Source of the DNA: Candidatus Woesearchaeota archaeon
Lineage (GTDB): Archaea > Nanobdellota > Nanobdellia > Woesearchaeales > ARS49
Length of the DNA stretch: 64,000 nt
NCBI GenBank assembly: GCA_019322895.1
Contig: JAHWHZ010000001.1
Location: forward strand, 633,021 to 697,020
Reading direction: 5' to 3'
How positions within the stretch are numbered: position 1 is the stretch's first letter; the number at the start of each line of letters is the position of its first letter. Under the pieces are notes generated by a model that worked only from the letters and a program-made list of their open reading frames with translations, was not told the origin of the DNA and did no database searches. Below, piece after piece: positions 24,545 to 33,745 of this stretch. The translations under genes and the position numbers were made by a program.

Positions 24545-25074
24545 TTTTCTTGCTCTGTTAACTTAAATGCAGTTCCCATTGCAGCTGCTACTGCACCCAC
24601 ATATCCTACTCTCACAACCTCATCTTTGAGCATGTATAAATCCCCGTAAAATGGCGCAAACGCGACATGTACCTGCATTGAGTCAAGGTATTCCATATGC
24701 GCTGCTTTTGCAATCAAGACCAAGTTCAATCTTCCGCAAGGCCCCGGCTTTCTATAGAAGTTTATTGCTTCCATTATTCCTTCTGGTGTAATCACTTCTT
24801 TGCTTGGATCTCCGCCAGATAAGAATGCAAGTGCTGCCAGCTCTCCATTTGCATATTTTTCTGCAAGTTCTGGATTCTCGCCTATTCGTGCAGCTCTTGC
24901 TGCATCCTTCAGCCATGCACTCGCATGCATGAATACAAATGATTTGTAAAAGTCAGTGTCTGGATGTAACTGCTCTTCGCGCATTTTTTCCATCTCTGGC
25001 CTGGTTACTTCTTCTCCGCGAACTTTGTATATAGCTTGTTCTGCTTTTTGTAATGGTAGCAATTCTTCAATCAT
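24541..25074 (-). CDS. Hypothetical protein
   Basis: 177 residues, soluble and mostly helical, with a conserved-looking glycine-rich tail (VVRVGYVGAVAAAMG). I do not recognise it. It is coupled to the 51-residue gene and divergent from the 146-residue gene. Confidence 0.6.
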   Translation of the reverse strand: MIEELLPLQKAEQAIYKVRGEEVTRPEMEKMREEQLHPDTDFYKSFVFMHASAWLKDAARAARIGENPELAEKYANGELAALAFLSGGDPSKEVITPEGIMEAINFYRKPGPCGRLNLVLIAKAAHMEYLDSMQVHVAFAPFYGDLYMLKDEVVRVGYVGAVAAAMGTAFKLTEQEK

Positions 25075-25181
25075 ATTCTCCCCCCATAACTGCTAAGAAT
25101 TTGCTGTCATATTTAAAGTTTTAGAAAAGTATGAAGTCAATCACAGATATTTATTTATACTAGTTTTGCTGTATTCTTGTC

Positions 25182-25622
25182 ATGAGCGAAAAGACATACA
25201 AGCCGTTTGATACTGTGCGTGATTTGCGCGGTTTTGGGAGAAGTATTACACTTACAGCAGCCACTGCGGCTGTTGAGACTGATTTGTATATCAATAAGAC
25301 GCCGAAAGATCTAGAGAATGTCTACATAATGACTGAGCTTGCTGGCAGGAATGTAATTCCAGGTGATGAGCTTGAAACAATTAACTTATCTACTGACCAT
25401 GTTCATTTGTGGCAGGTCCTGCATGCCTTTTCTGAAAAGCCTAAAACAGGCCATATTTCAGAATATGCTCTTGATTTAAAGCTCCTGCACATGGATTTAA
25501 AGAATTTCGAATCTTTGCCTAAAGAGCATCTGGAAAACTTGAGGGATTTCTTTATTTCGCTGGCCAGACATTTTGGCGCAAGAGAATACAGTAGATATCC
25601 TCACAGAAGATATGTTGCTTAA
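25182..25622 (+). CDS. Hypothetical protein
   Basis: 146 residues, soluble, with a C-terminal arginine- and tyrosine-rich tail (YSRYPHRRY). A TTTATACT box lies about 25 nt before the ATG. It is divergent from the 177-residue gene and may be functionally paired. No domain recognised. Confidence 0.55.
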   Translation: MSEKTYKPFDTVRDLRGFGRSITLTAATAAVETDLYINKTPKDLENVYIMTELAGRNVIPGDELETINLSTDHVHLWQVLHAFSEKPKTGHISEYALDLKLLHMDLKNFESLPKEHLENLRDFFISLARHFGAREYSRYPHRRYVA

Positions 25623-25645
25623 AAAAATAAAATAAAAAAATCAAC

Positions 25646-25969
25646 CTATTTCTGTGCTAATGAATAGATTGACTTAAGTGCTACTACTAGCGCTGCTGGT
25701 GCTACAAATGCAACGATGTTTGCCAGTATTGACAAGATTATTGTTCCTAGAGCTGGGATTGCTCCTGCGCTGCCGATTACCAGCAAGGCGATTGCAGCGA
25801 CCAAGAACTCAATTGTCTCTTTAGCAGTTATGTTCAGCAGTCCTACAACCAGTCCTAAGATAACAAGTACCCAGGTTATTGTAGGTGTTTGCCAAGCAGG
25901 CACTAATCCAGCGATAATCGCGATAATTATGCCTACTATAAATGCCCAATGTCCTATTTTTGAGTCCAT
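25646..25969 (-). CDS. Small hydrophobic membrane protein, three spans
   Basis: 107 residues, with spans at about 8-26, 32-48 and 54-98 (perhaps two in the last stretch). It is alanine-, isoleucine- and glycine-rich with few charges. ATG follows GGAGGTAATACA. Such orphan hydrophobic proteins are common in DPANN archaea; function unknown. Confidence 0.65.
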   Translation of the reverse strand: MDSKIGHWAFIVGIIIAIIAGLVPAWQTPTITWVLVILGLVVGLLNITAKETIEFLVAAIALLVIGSAGAIPALGTIILSILANIVAFVAPAALVVALKSIYSLAQK

Positions 25970-26059
25970 TGTATTACCTCCTTTATGTTTAAATCAAAAT
26001 CGTGTATAGAGGATTTGCTTAAACAGCATATATAAAATTTCGTTACTATCAAGACATAG

Positions 26060-27034
26060 TTAAACCACTTTATTGAGGATTTCGTGCGCGTTTATGCTCG
26101 CCAGATGCGCTCGGAAATTATCTCCGCCCTTGCTCATCAGCATCAATTTTAATTTCTCTTTTTCTTTTGTTGTGATTCTTGCAAACCTGTCTGCATCAAT
26201 CAGGCCGTAAGGATATCCCAGGAAGCAGGCGTCTTTTGAATTATTTTTCAATGCCCCAAGTAAATCTGCCAATTGATCAGAAATAAAGAAATCAAGCCTG
26301 AAGACATAGTTAGAATTATTGTGCAGTTTTACAAAGCCTATATTATTGGTTATAGGATAATACCATTCACATGAAGGACCTATCTTATTCAACACAGCAG
26401 AAGCACTGTTTCCAGAGTCTGTCAATATGCTTGTTGTCTTGGACAATCCTGCCACAATCACATTTTTTTCAGCAGATTTTTGCTTCAATGCCTCAATCTG
26501 CTTTTTTTCTGCTTCTGTTCCTTCTGTCAAGTCCCCATCTCTGATAATAAAATCTCCTGAATTAAGCTCATTGACAATATCTGCTGCTATCTTCAGCTCA
26601 GATATCTTGCGCGCAGATTCTGCTATTTTTGCAGGCTCTGCCTTGTGCCCTGGCTCTGACAGTTCCTTGTCAAATGCATCAAATTCTTTGTCAATGCGCA
26701 GGTATGTGTTGAATGCCTCTGTCTCATACACGATCTTGTCTTCTTTTGCTTTAGCAGTCGCTAAGAGATAGAATTCTGTCTTGTTCTGCTTTATTCTCTT
26801 GTTGTTCTCAAATATCACGTAATATATTCGTATCAATTGCAAAGAAAAATTTGCTCCTCCAAGTATCTCTGCATTTCCGCCGTCAACAAAAGCTATTTTC
26901 CCGCCTTTCTTGTCTGCAATGCTGTAGAACAAGCTCTTGTCAATCTTTGCAGAGTTTGAATTATCCAATAATATGCAGTCTCCATGGTCATTCAGCTTTC
27001 CATTGAGATGATCTATTATTTTTTTGAATACCAT
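26060..27034 (-). CDS. nurA: NurA-domain nuclease
   Basis: 324 residues. FVDGGNAEI (49-57) matches the first catalytic aspartate motif, FIIRDGDL (near 160-167) the second, and the C-terminal NAHEILN resembles the conserved end. NurA is the 5'-3' nuclease that works with the HerA translocase in DNA end resection. HerA is not adjacent, as it often would be. The only HerA-type ATPase in the window is in the small-protein unit and looks divergent. Confidence 0.75.
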   Translation of the reverse strand: MVFKKIIDHLNGKLNDHGDCILLDNSNSAKIDKSLFYSIADKKGGKIAFVDGGNAEILGGANFSLQLIRIYYVIFENNKRIKQNKTEFYLLATAKAKEDKIVYETEAFNTYLRIDKEFDAFDKELSEPGHKAEPAKIAESARKISELKIAADIVNELNSGDFIIRDGDLTEGTEAEKKQIEALKQKSAEKNVIVAGLSKTTSILTDSGNSASAVLNKIGPSCEWYYPITNNIGFVKLHNNSNYVFRLDFFISDQLADLLGALKNNSKDACFLGYPYGLIDADRFARITTKEKEKLKLMLMSKGGDNFRAHLASINAHEILNKVV

Positions 27035-27041
27035 TTTCCAG

Positions 27042-27518
27042 CTAGACCTTTATGAAGAATTTAAATGCTTCGTTTCCAGTCAAGGATATTGCAGTCACTA
27101 TCACTCCTGCTATCAGCACGCCGATTACAGCTGCCTTGATGAAATCCTTGTAGCTCATGCCCAATATATATGATGCCAAAGCTCCTGAATACACTCCAGA
27201 GCCTGGGAATGGGATTCCGATAAAGATTGCTACCCCGATTTCTCCGTATTTTTCAACATATTTGTGTATCTTTTTCTGGGTGCGCTCTATATAATAATGA
27301 TACAGTTTCTTGAACGGCTTGATAAAGAAAAATAAGTGTATTATCTTGTCAATGAAGAAGTAGACAAGCGGCGCTAATATGATATTAGTTATTACGCAGA
27401 CCAAAAACACGACTGTCCAACTGAGGTTAGTGTTCAATATGCCGTATGGTATGCTTGCCCTTAATTCCAGGAATGGCAATAAGGTCAGTCCAATTAAGAT
27501 AAGGATGTCAGTCTGCAC
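27042..27518 (-). CDS. COG2426-type small membrane protein (Sm_multidrug_ex)
   Basis: 158 residues with four to five spans. The opening PFLELRASIPYGIL and the GIPFPGSGVYSGALASYILGM loop are typical of the putative small multidrug exporter family, whose true substrate is unknown. It overlaps the 3' end of cca by 25 nt and is probably cotranscribed. Confidence 0.8.
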   Translation of the reverse strand: MQTDILILIGLTLLPFLELRASIPYGILNTNLSWTVVFLVCVITNIILAPLVYFFIDKIIHLFFFIKPFKKLYHYYIERTQKKIHKYVEKYGEIGVAIFIGIPFPGSGVYSGALASYILGMSYKDFIKAAVIGVLIAGVIVTAISLTGNEAFKFFIKV

Positions 27519-28726
27519 TTTTTCACCTTGTCTTTGAGATATTTGTCTTTAAAGACCTCTTTCAGCACTTCTTCAGGAGTTCTTTTCTTGTGCTTGAGTA
27601 TTGCAACAATTCTTTTTTTCTTTGTTTTTGTCTTTTTGTGTTTTTTCTTGAATCTTTTCACCTGCTCTCTCATCTCTATTGGCGGCCCTTCTCTTTCATA
27701 TGTCTCTGGCAGTTTTTTCTTCTTTAAGACATATCCGAAAATCGCTTTTTTCTTTTTTTTGTCCCAGCTCCAACTACTTTCTGGCATTAACTCAAAATCT
27801 TTTAGCGTTTTCTTGATGAAAATATATGCCTTCAACAGCTTTGCTCCTACTGGGTCTTCTTTTCCTTTAGGCACGCTTATTTCTATCAATACAACTTTTC
27901 CTTTTTTCTTGTATTTTACCCAGTCTATTTCTTTTGTCTCAAAAAATTTTTTTGAAGGTTTTTTCAGGAATTTCTTTGCAGATGCAATGAATTTGTCAAA
28001 CATCTTCATATTAACGGCTGCAGCGGCATTCCTGTCAGGCTGCACAGGGTCTATCACAATAAGTGGTCCTGTTGTCTTGCTCTTGTTCAGCACCATCATT
28101 GCTTTCTTGCCCACTTTCTTTGTAGGGTCTATAATCACTTTTGGCTTCCATTTTACAGCTACCTTCAACAATGGAATAAATCCTTTGTGATATATGACTA
28201 GGATGTCAACAACATGGCCTGAGAATCCATGGATATAGCTCTCTGCACCATAAACACCTTGTGCTTTGCAGAACTTCTTGGCCAACCTGATATCATTCTT
28301 GTATTTTTTTCCTTTTGTATTGACCCATTTGACATGCCATGGCGAAAAATCTGTAACATTCTGGGCCTGCTCTGCTTTCTTGATGTCCAGCACAGGCACT
28401 ATCTCAAATCTTATCTTGTTTTTCACCCAGAAATAATCTCTTGAGCCGTGCACTTTTTCTGGCTTGAATCTCTTTAAGGCCTTGGCAAGCATCTTGCTTA
28501 AGTCTTCATCCTTGTGTTTCATGTCAAATTTCACGAACACATCAACATCATAGTCTCCTTTGAGCCAGGTGTCTTTTGCATAGCTGCCTCCTGCAGATGC
28601 TTTTGCCTTTATCTTGCGCTTTTTCAGCTCTGAATTGAGTTTTTTGAGAAAATCCTCTGCTTCTTTCACTTTTTTCTTTTCTGGCTTTATCTCTGAAAGC
28701 ACCTGCTTCAGTATCTTTTTGGTCAT
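27494..28726 (-). CDS. cca: CCA-adding tRNA nucleotidyltransferase (archaeal class I)
   Basis: 410 residues. The nucleotidyltransferase core has GGSYAKDTW (46-54) and the catalytic DVD (60-62). A lysine-rich RNA-binding region and an unusually basic C-terminal part (many KKKK runs from about 320) follow. It builds or repairs the 3' CCA end of tRNAs. The archaeal class is about 440 residues, so this copy is slightly short. Confidence 0.92.
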   Translation of the reverse strand: MTKKILKQVLSEIKPEKKKVKEAEDFLKKLNSELKKRKIKAKASAGGSYAKDTWLKGDYDVDVFVKFDMKHKDEDLSKMLAKALKRFKPEKVHGSRDYFWVKNKIRFEIVPVLDIKKAEQAQNVTDFSPWHVKWVNTKGKKYKNDIRLAKKFCKAQGVYGAESYIHGFSGHVVDILVIYHKGFIPLLKVAVKWKPKVIIDPTKKVGKKAMMVLNKSKTTGPLIVIDPVQPDRNAAAAVNMKMFDKFIASAKKFLKKPSKKFFETKEIDWVKYKKKGKVVLIEISVPKGKEDPVGAKLLKAYIFIKKTLKDFELMPESSWSWDKKKKKAIFGYVLKKKKLPETYEREGPPIEMREQVKRFKKKHKKTKTKKKRIVAILKHKKRTPEEVLKEVFKDKYLKDKVKKCRLTSLS

Positions 28727-28801
28727 ACCCTGTCCAAAACAGATTCGCTATAAAAATCTTTTTATACTAGTAATAGATAAATTGATAAAAAAGAGGTAAT
28801 G

Positions 28802-30001
28802 ATGGAAGCATTAACTATACTTACGTCGATTTCAGCTGTCCTGCTTATTGGCATTATCTTTTCTATAATTGCTACCAAGCTTAAGATTCCTGAGATTCTT
28901 GTCTTGATTGTGGCGGGCATCATTCTTGGTTTTATTCAGTATCATGGTGAGCAGCTGATACAGTTTCCTAACATGTTCCTTACTTCAGTGAGTTTGCTTG
29001 CCTTGGCTTTGATTGTCTTTGACAGTGCTTCAAAATTAAGATTAAAAGAGCTTGACGTATTGTCTCTCAAGGCACTCAAGTTTGTGGGCATCTTTACCCT
29101 GCTCAGTTTGGTCATTTTCACGATTGCGGCAAAGCTTTTCCTGGGCATTCCTCTTGTGCTTGCTCTTTTGTTTGTTACAATAAATCTAGGAACATCTCCT
29201 GATGTCGTGCTTTCGCTTTTGAAGGAGACTAAGCATAAGATAATGGGTTTTCTCAAGCTTGAGTCTGTCTTTAATACTCCATTGAATGTCTTATTGCCGT
29301 TTATCATCATTGATTTTGTGCAGGGACAGTCAGAGATAAGCAATGCAGTGAGTTTGATTGTTCCTTTTCTGACAAAGTTTGTTGTGGGCATTGGAGCAGG
29401 AATATTTGTCGGCGTTATCTTGTTCAAGATAATGCAGAAAAGATATTCTCCATTGTATTCTCCTCTTGCAGTCATCATTGCTTCTTTGCTCGCTTATGTC
29501 TTGGCAGAGAACCTGCGCGGCAATGGCGTATTAGCAGTCATTACATTAGGAATCTTCTTTGGAAATGTCTATGTCAAGGAAAAGGTGGCATTATTGTCTG
29601 TTGAGTCTGTGCTTACAAAAGCATTTTTCATATTTGTCTTCATACTTTTGGGCCTGACAATCAAGCTGCCTTTTACAGCAGAGTTTTTCATAAGATCTCT
29701 TGTATTGTTTGCAGCATATCTGCTGATAAGGTTCCTTGCAGTTGTCATCAGCTTCAGGAAAGAGAAACTCAAGCCAAGAGAGCTTGCTTTCATCACCCTT
29801 AACGCGCCTAAAGGAATATCAACTGCTGCAGTCGTGTTCCTGCTGGCTATATATGATGTTCCTGGAACAATCTATTACATTCCTGGCATAAGCATTGTCC
29901 TTGATGTCACTCTTGCATTCATTTTGTATTCTATCCTATTGTCAACCGTTGTGTGTTCATTGAAGGACAAGTTCATTGTTCCTAGAACTGTGAAAAAATG
30001 A
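28802..30001 (+). CDS. Cation/proton antiporter (CPA family)
   Basis: 399 residues and about 12 spans, with a TSPDVVLSLL stretch in the middle and LNAPKGISTAAVVFLL near the end, as in NhaP/Kef-type exchangers. GAGGT precedes two adjacent ATGs; I use the second for spacing. It probably exchanges Na+ or K+ for protons. Its stop overlaps the next start as ATGA. Confidence 0.85.
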   Translation: MEALTILTSISAVLLIGIIFSIIATKLKIPEILVLIVAGIILGFIQYHGEQLIQFPNMFLTSVSLLALALIVFDSASKLRLKELDVLSLKALKFVGIFTLLSLVIFTIAAKLFLGIPLVLALLFVTINLGTSPDVVLSLLKETKHKIMGFLKLESVFNTPLNVLLPFIIIDFVQGQSEISNAVSLIVPFLTKFVVGIGAGIFVGVILFKIMQKRYSPLYSPLAVIIASLLAYVLAENLRGNGVLAVITLGIFFGNVYVKEKVALLSVESVLTKAFFIFVFILLGLTIKLPFTAEFFIRSLVLFAAYLLIRFLAVVISFRKEKLKPRELAFITLNAPKGISTAAVVFLLAIYDVPGTIYYIPGISIVLDVTLAFILYSILLSTVVCSLKDKFIVPRTVKK

Positions 30002-30771
30002 AGATTCTTGTTGGTCCTGCAGGCATTGGCAGTCCTGCAGTAAAGGGTTTAGAAGAGATTAAGAAAGCTGGCTTTACTTGCGCAGAAGTTGCTTTTACGC
30101 ATTCTATCTATATGAAGAACAACAAGACTGCTAAAGAGATTGGTGCTGTTGCAAAAAGATTGAATATTGACTTGAGTATTCACTGCCCGTATTACATCAA
30201 TCTTATCTCTGCAGACAAGATGAAGATAGGCGCTTCAAAGAAAAGGATTGTCACAAGCGCAGAAAGAGGGCATTATCTTGGCGCAAAATACATTGTTTTT
30301 CATGCAGGATATTATGGAAAGTTCTCTAAAGAAGAGGCATACGAAGGTGTGAAAGAAGCGATTGAGGATATGCAGGATTTTATCAAGGAAAAAAAGTGGA
30401 AAGTCAAGCTCGCCCCCGAAGTGATGGGAAAGGATTCTTCTTTTGGAACAATTGATGAATTATATGATTTGCACAAGGATACTGGCTGTGCTGTGTGTGT
30501 TGATTTTGCACACTTGAAAGCACACTATCGGGGCAAGATAGATTACAAGCATGTTTTTGAAACAATGAAGAAATTTAAGTTCAAGCCTCTTACAGCGCAT
30601 ATCTCTGGCATTGAGTGGGGTCCTAAAGGAGAAAGAAAGCATTTGCCAACCCCTACAAAAGACATAAAGGAATTATTGAACTGGGTCAAGAAATATAAGT
30701 TTGACATCCGGATAATTAATGAGAGTCCAGACCCTTTCGGAGATTCTCTGAAAACATTGCAGCTTCTTTGA
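29998..30771 (+). CDS. nfo: Endonuclease IV / AP-endonuclease family 2 TIM-barrel protein
   Basis: 257 residues with zinc-site pieces of the family in order: LSIHCPYYINL, IVFHAGYYGK, LAPEVMGK, VCVDFAHLKA, THISGIEW and INESPDPF. Likely an apurinic-site endonuclease of base-excision repair, though the wider xylose-isomerase-like fold includes other enzymes. Coupled to the antiporter by a 4-nt overlap. Confidence 0.8.
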   Translation: MKILVGPAGIGSPAVKGLEEIKKAGFTCAEVAFTHSIYMKNNKTAKEIGAVAKRLNIDLSIHCPYYINLISADKMKIGASKKRIVTSAERGHYLGAKYIVFHAGYYGKFSKEEAYEGVKEAIEDMQDFIKEKKWKVKLAPEVMGKDSSFGTIDELYDLHKDTGCAVCVDFAHLKAHYRGKIDYKHVFETMKKFKFKPLTAHISGIEWGPKGERKHLPTPTKDIKELLNWVKKYKFDIRIINESPDPFGDSLKTLQLL

Positions 30772-30821
30772 ATCATTAGCTTTATATATCAGAACTGCAT
30801 ATTCTGCATTGGTGGGTATGA

Positions 30822-31376
30822 ATGAGCAAAAAGATTCCAGAAACTCCTTTTGAAACTTATTTGCAGGAAGCCCGTTATTTTGATATAGACCATTTTCTTC
30901 GCAGGCATAAAGATAGAGGATTCTTGGTAAGCCACGGTCCTGTGCCAACAGGCGCAGACAATATTGAGCAGACACAGGCAGTTATTTCTCCTTTTGCAAA
31001 GACCTATACTGGAAGCATTGATGAAGTGCTTATCAGCAAGCATATAGACGGCAGCGTGGTCTATGAGATTCCATTGGATGAGCTTAGAAAACCAGGAATG
31101 ATGGGCATCTTGCCGGTCGGCAGGCAAAAGAGTCTTCCGATATGCATAAATAATCCTTGTGTTTCAGATTTTCATGGTTTTTTTAGGCTTAAGAGAGAGC
31201 AGCTTTATTATGTTGATGACGACTCTACGCACGGCACGATATTGAATGGCCAGCTTGCTCCTTCAAAACAGAAAGTTGCTGTTGAGTCTGGATGCCAGAT
31301 AATCATTGCAAAGAGCATTCCATTTACCTATTATGGTGATAAGGAATTCTGCGATGTCTGCTATAAATTGAAATGA
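30822..31376 (+). CDS. FHA-domain protein
   Basis: 184 residues. The first 90 or so are unfamiliar. The C-terminal half is an FHA domain (about 95-175), with SDFHG for the SxxH motif and DDSTHGTILNG for the conserved asparagine loop. FHA domains bind phosphothreonine, so a Ser/Thr kinase such as that at 56.9 kb may act upstream. GGTGGG precedes the ATG. Confidence 0.8.
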   Translation: MSKKIPETPFETYLQEARYFDIDHFLRRHKDRGFLVSHGPVPTGADNIEQTQAVISPFAKTYTGSIDEVLISKHIDGSVVYEIPLDELRKPGMMGILPVGRQKSLPICINNPCVSDFHGFFRLKREQLYYVDDDSTHGTILNGQLAPSKQKVAVESGCQIIIAKSIPFTYYGDKEFCDVCYKLK

Positions 31377-31406
31377 TTTATATACTTCTGCCTTATTCTA
31401 CACTGC

Positions 31407-31793
31407 ATGAAAACAGTCATATTAGATACTGATTTTTTGATTCACTGCGCTAGTTTTAAGATTGATTATGTTGAGGAACTGAAGAGGATCCTTGAAAGCC
31501 ATAAGGCATTCATCATAGACAAGACAATTGATGAGCTGAATTCTATCATAGAGAAAAAGAAAGGTAAAGCAAAAGCAGCGGCAAAACTTGCCAAAGCAAT
31601 ATTGAAAGCCAAGAAAATACCCAAGATAAAGACAAAAAAAGACAAGATTGTTGATGAGTTGATTCTTGAAAAGATAAGAAAAGATTTTATTATAGCTACA
31701 ATGGATGCTGAATTAAAAAGAAAATTGAAGAAAAAAGGTATTCCTGTAGTTGTTATAAGACAGAAGAAATACTTAAAACTAATTTCTTACTAA
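31407..31793 (+). CDS. PIN-domain nuclease, FCF1/UTP24-like
   Basis: 128 residues with PIN acidic residues at DTDFL (Asp7 and Asp9), DELN (about 43) and TMDAE (near 97-99). In many archaea a PIN gene of this size precedes rpoE'-spt4-S24e-S27ae and is related to the rRNA-processing nuclease FCF1. The same order occurs here with one gene inserted. A TATATACT box lies about 30 nt before the ATG. Confidence 0.78.
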   Translation: MKTVILDTDFLIHCASFKIDYVEELKRILESHKAFIIDKTIDELNSIIEKKKGKAKAAAKLAKAILKAKKIPKIKTKKDKIVDELILEKIRKDFIIATMDAELKRKLKKKGIPVVVIRQKKYLKLISY

Positions 31794-31858
31794 ACAGTTG
31801 TAAAATGCGCAATCTTTTTAAAGGGTCTCCTGTTTTTTAAGTCATTGAGTGAGGCAAA

Positions 31859-33589
31859 ATGAGTAGAGCAAAAGGTAAGTGTTATCTGTTGAAAGTTGAA
31901 GATCCTGAAAATATCTACAAGATGGCGGGTTTTATCAAGCGCGCGCCGCAATCACAGATAGTTGCATTAGATACAAATATTGTTCCTACTATAAGCAACC
32001 GTGATTTAAGAGATACAACTACTGCGCACCTGAAACAGATTCTTAATTTCACTAGTGTACTGAAAAACTGTGTCCGCTATAATGATCCTTCCAAATTTAT
32101 AATTACAAAAGATGTCAGGCAGGAGATAGATACTTCTTTGGACTTTTATGTTAGTGATGCTTTTGTTACAGAAGCCCATGCTGGCATAAAATCTAAAGCA
32201 GTGCTTAAAGAAATGTTAACTGCTTACAGGGAATTGCGCGAGGCGCTTCACCAGCGTCTTGATGGTTATGACAAGGCAGATGCATTCTATACGCCTGTAA
32301 AAGATATTGTAAGAAAACTGGTGCAGGACATTCCAAGACTGAAAAAAGACAAAAGAAACGGCGAGAACGAAGTAGATGAAAAAATGGTTGCATATGCTTT
32401 TGCACAGGCAATCAAGCAAGATGAAGGGTTGTGCATACTGTCAAATGATTCAGATGTAGTCAAGATAACACAAGCATTGTTTTGCGCACTGACTGCAAGG
32501 AATACTGTCGGCGGAAATGCTGCTGGCGAGGATTATATTACAAAAAGCGCAAAAACCCTCAGGACAAAGAATGTTGAAGTGCGGTATTTTGATGAGGAAA
32601 AACAGTTGTTTACTGACGAATTTAATGGGCGGACAGATTTCACAGTGGGAGAGCACTGGCAGCCTCTTGCAGGGCTTGATTATAGCACTCGCGATTTAGA
32701 GGATTTGATAAAATTCATCAAGCTTAAGGTTCTTGATATTGAAAGAGAGTTAGGAAACGGCAAGGTTCTTGCAGCAGACATACAAATACAAAAAGAGCTG
32801 GATGAAGAAAAAGCAGCTGCACAGCCAGCACCTGCGCCGGCTAAAAATCTCACACCTGCTCCTGAAGATGATGCAAAACCTGAAGAAAAAGATACTCAGG
32901 ACATCACAGAAGTTGTGGAAAGGATGTATCAAAGATTAAAAATAAATCCAGATGATTTGAAATCTGCAGAGCAGGAAAAAATAAACGAGATTGTTGAAGC
33001 ATATGAAGATATTTTGAAGTTATACGAGCATACAGGCATTGACACTGCTGAAATAAAGCAGGAGCTTGTTGAAATCAAGAAAAAAAGCCCGAAATACCAG
33101 CTGGATTTGCTTGCAGAAGAATATGCACAGGTTGAACAGCGTATACAAGACATGCAGCAAGATCCTGAGCACATGAGAGATCCTTCAAAGCGTAATCTAA
33201 TGACTACATGGTATGCTGAATTAGACAGTTTAGACAGGCAAAAAGTAGAATATAAGCAAAGGATTGAAAGCGGCCCAACAGGGCCAGTGCCGCCTGCACC
33301 TCCTGCAGGAGAGATAAATTCTCTAGATGATTTGTCTCCAGAAGCAAAAGCAGCATATGATGCTTTTGATAAAAAAGGAATAATTATATCTAAGGATGGT
33401 GCCTGGGTTACAAAACAAGAGATTGCAGACGCAATGGATTATTCTTTGGCAACTGTAGCAAATAAGATTGCTGAGATATCTAATATAGATGTTAAAACCA
33501 AGTCAGGAGAGAAAGGAAAAAAATATTACAACATCATGCTGAAGCATATCCAGGGTTTGCTGCCAAAGAAAAAAGGAAGAAGAAAATAG
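31859..33589 (+). CDS. PIN-like nuclease fused to coiled coil and helix-turn-helix
   Basis: 576 residues. The PIN-like domain (1-235) shows ALDTNIV (Asp38), DVRQEID, NEVDEKMVAYA and ILSNDSDV in the right order. A proline/alanine linker and acidic coiled coil follow (about 300-485). The C-terminal segment WVTKQEIADAMDYSLATVANKI (in part) is a helix-turn-helix. ATG is preceded by a TATA box (TTTTTAAAG). A nucleic-acid-guided RNase or a transcription-linked RNase is plausible. It interrupts the usual PIN-rpoE' adjacency. Confidence 0.65.
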   Translation: MSRAKGKCYLLKVEDPENIYKMAGFIKRAPQSQIVALDTNIVPTISNRDLRDTTTAHLKQILNFTSVLKNCVRYNDPSKFIITKDVRQEIDTSLDFYVSDAFVTEAHAGIKSKAVLKEMLTAYRELREALHQRLDGYDKADAFYTPVKDIVRKLVQDIPRLKKDKRNGENEVDEKMVAYAFAQAIKQDEGLCILSNDSDVVKITQALFCALTARNTVGGNAAGEDYITKSAKTLRTKNVEVRYFDEEKQLFTDEFNGRTDFTVGEHWQPLAGLDYSTRDLEDLIKFIKLKVLDIERELGNGKVLAADIQIQKELDEEKAAAQPAPAPAKNLTPAPEDDAKPEEKDTQDITEVVERMYQRLKINPDDLKSAEQEKINEIVEAYEDILKLYEHTGIDTAEIKQELVEIKKKSPKYQLDLLAEEYAQVEQRIQDMQQDPEHMRDPSKRNLMTTWYAELDSLDRQKVEYKQRIESGPTGPVPPAPPAGEINSLDDLSPEAKAAYDAFDKKGIIISKDGAWVTKQEIADAMDYSLATVANKIAEISNIDVKTKSGEKGKKYYNIMLKHIQGLLPKKKGRRK

Positions 33590-33596
33590 CAACCAA

Positions 33597-33644
33597 CACA
33601 AAAATCAAATTTTTGTGAGGCTCACAAATTGTAAAAACAATTTG
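33597..33644 (+). terminator. Two small perfect hairpins after the PIN-HTH gene
   Basis: A 9-bp stem with a 3-nt loop (33597-33605/33609-33617) and an 8-bp stem with a 4-nt loop (33625-33632/33637-33644) lie right after the stop and before the rpoE' promoter. Terminator or 3'-end stabiliser. Confidence 0.4.
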
Positions 33645-33650
33645 CGAAAC

Positions 33651-33659
33651 CTTTTTAAA
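33651..33659 (+). promoter_or_regulatory. TATA box of the rpoE' operon
   Basis: CTTTTTAAA preceded by a purine-rich BRE-like GCGAAAC. Transcription should start near 33685 and give a leader of about 60 nt. Confidence 0.5.
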
Positions 33660-33745
33660 CCCCTTCTTATTCTTCCAGTACTAGTGAGATACAGGGGGTT
33701 TCTAAAAAATGCCTTCCTGTGTTGATGTAGGCGAGGATAAAAAAA

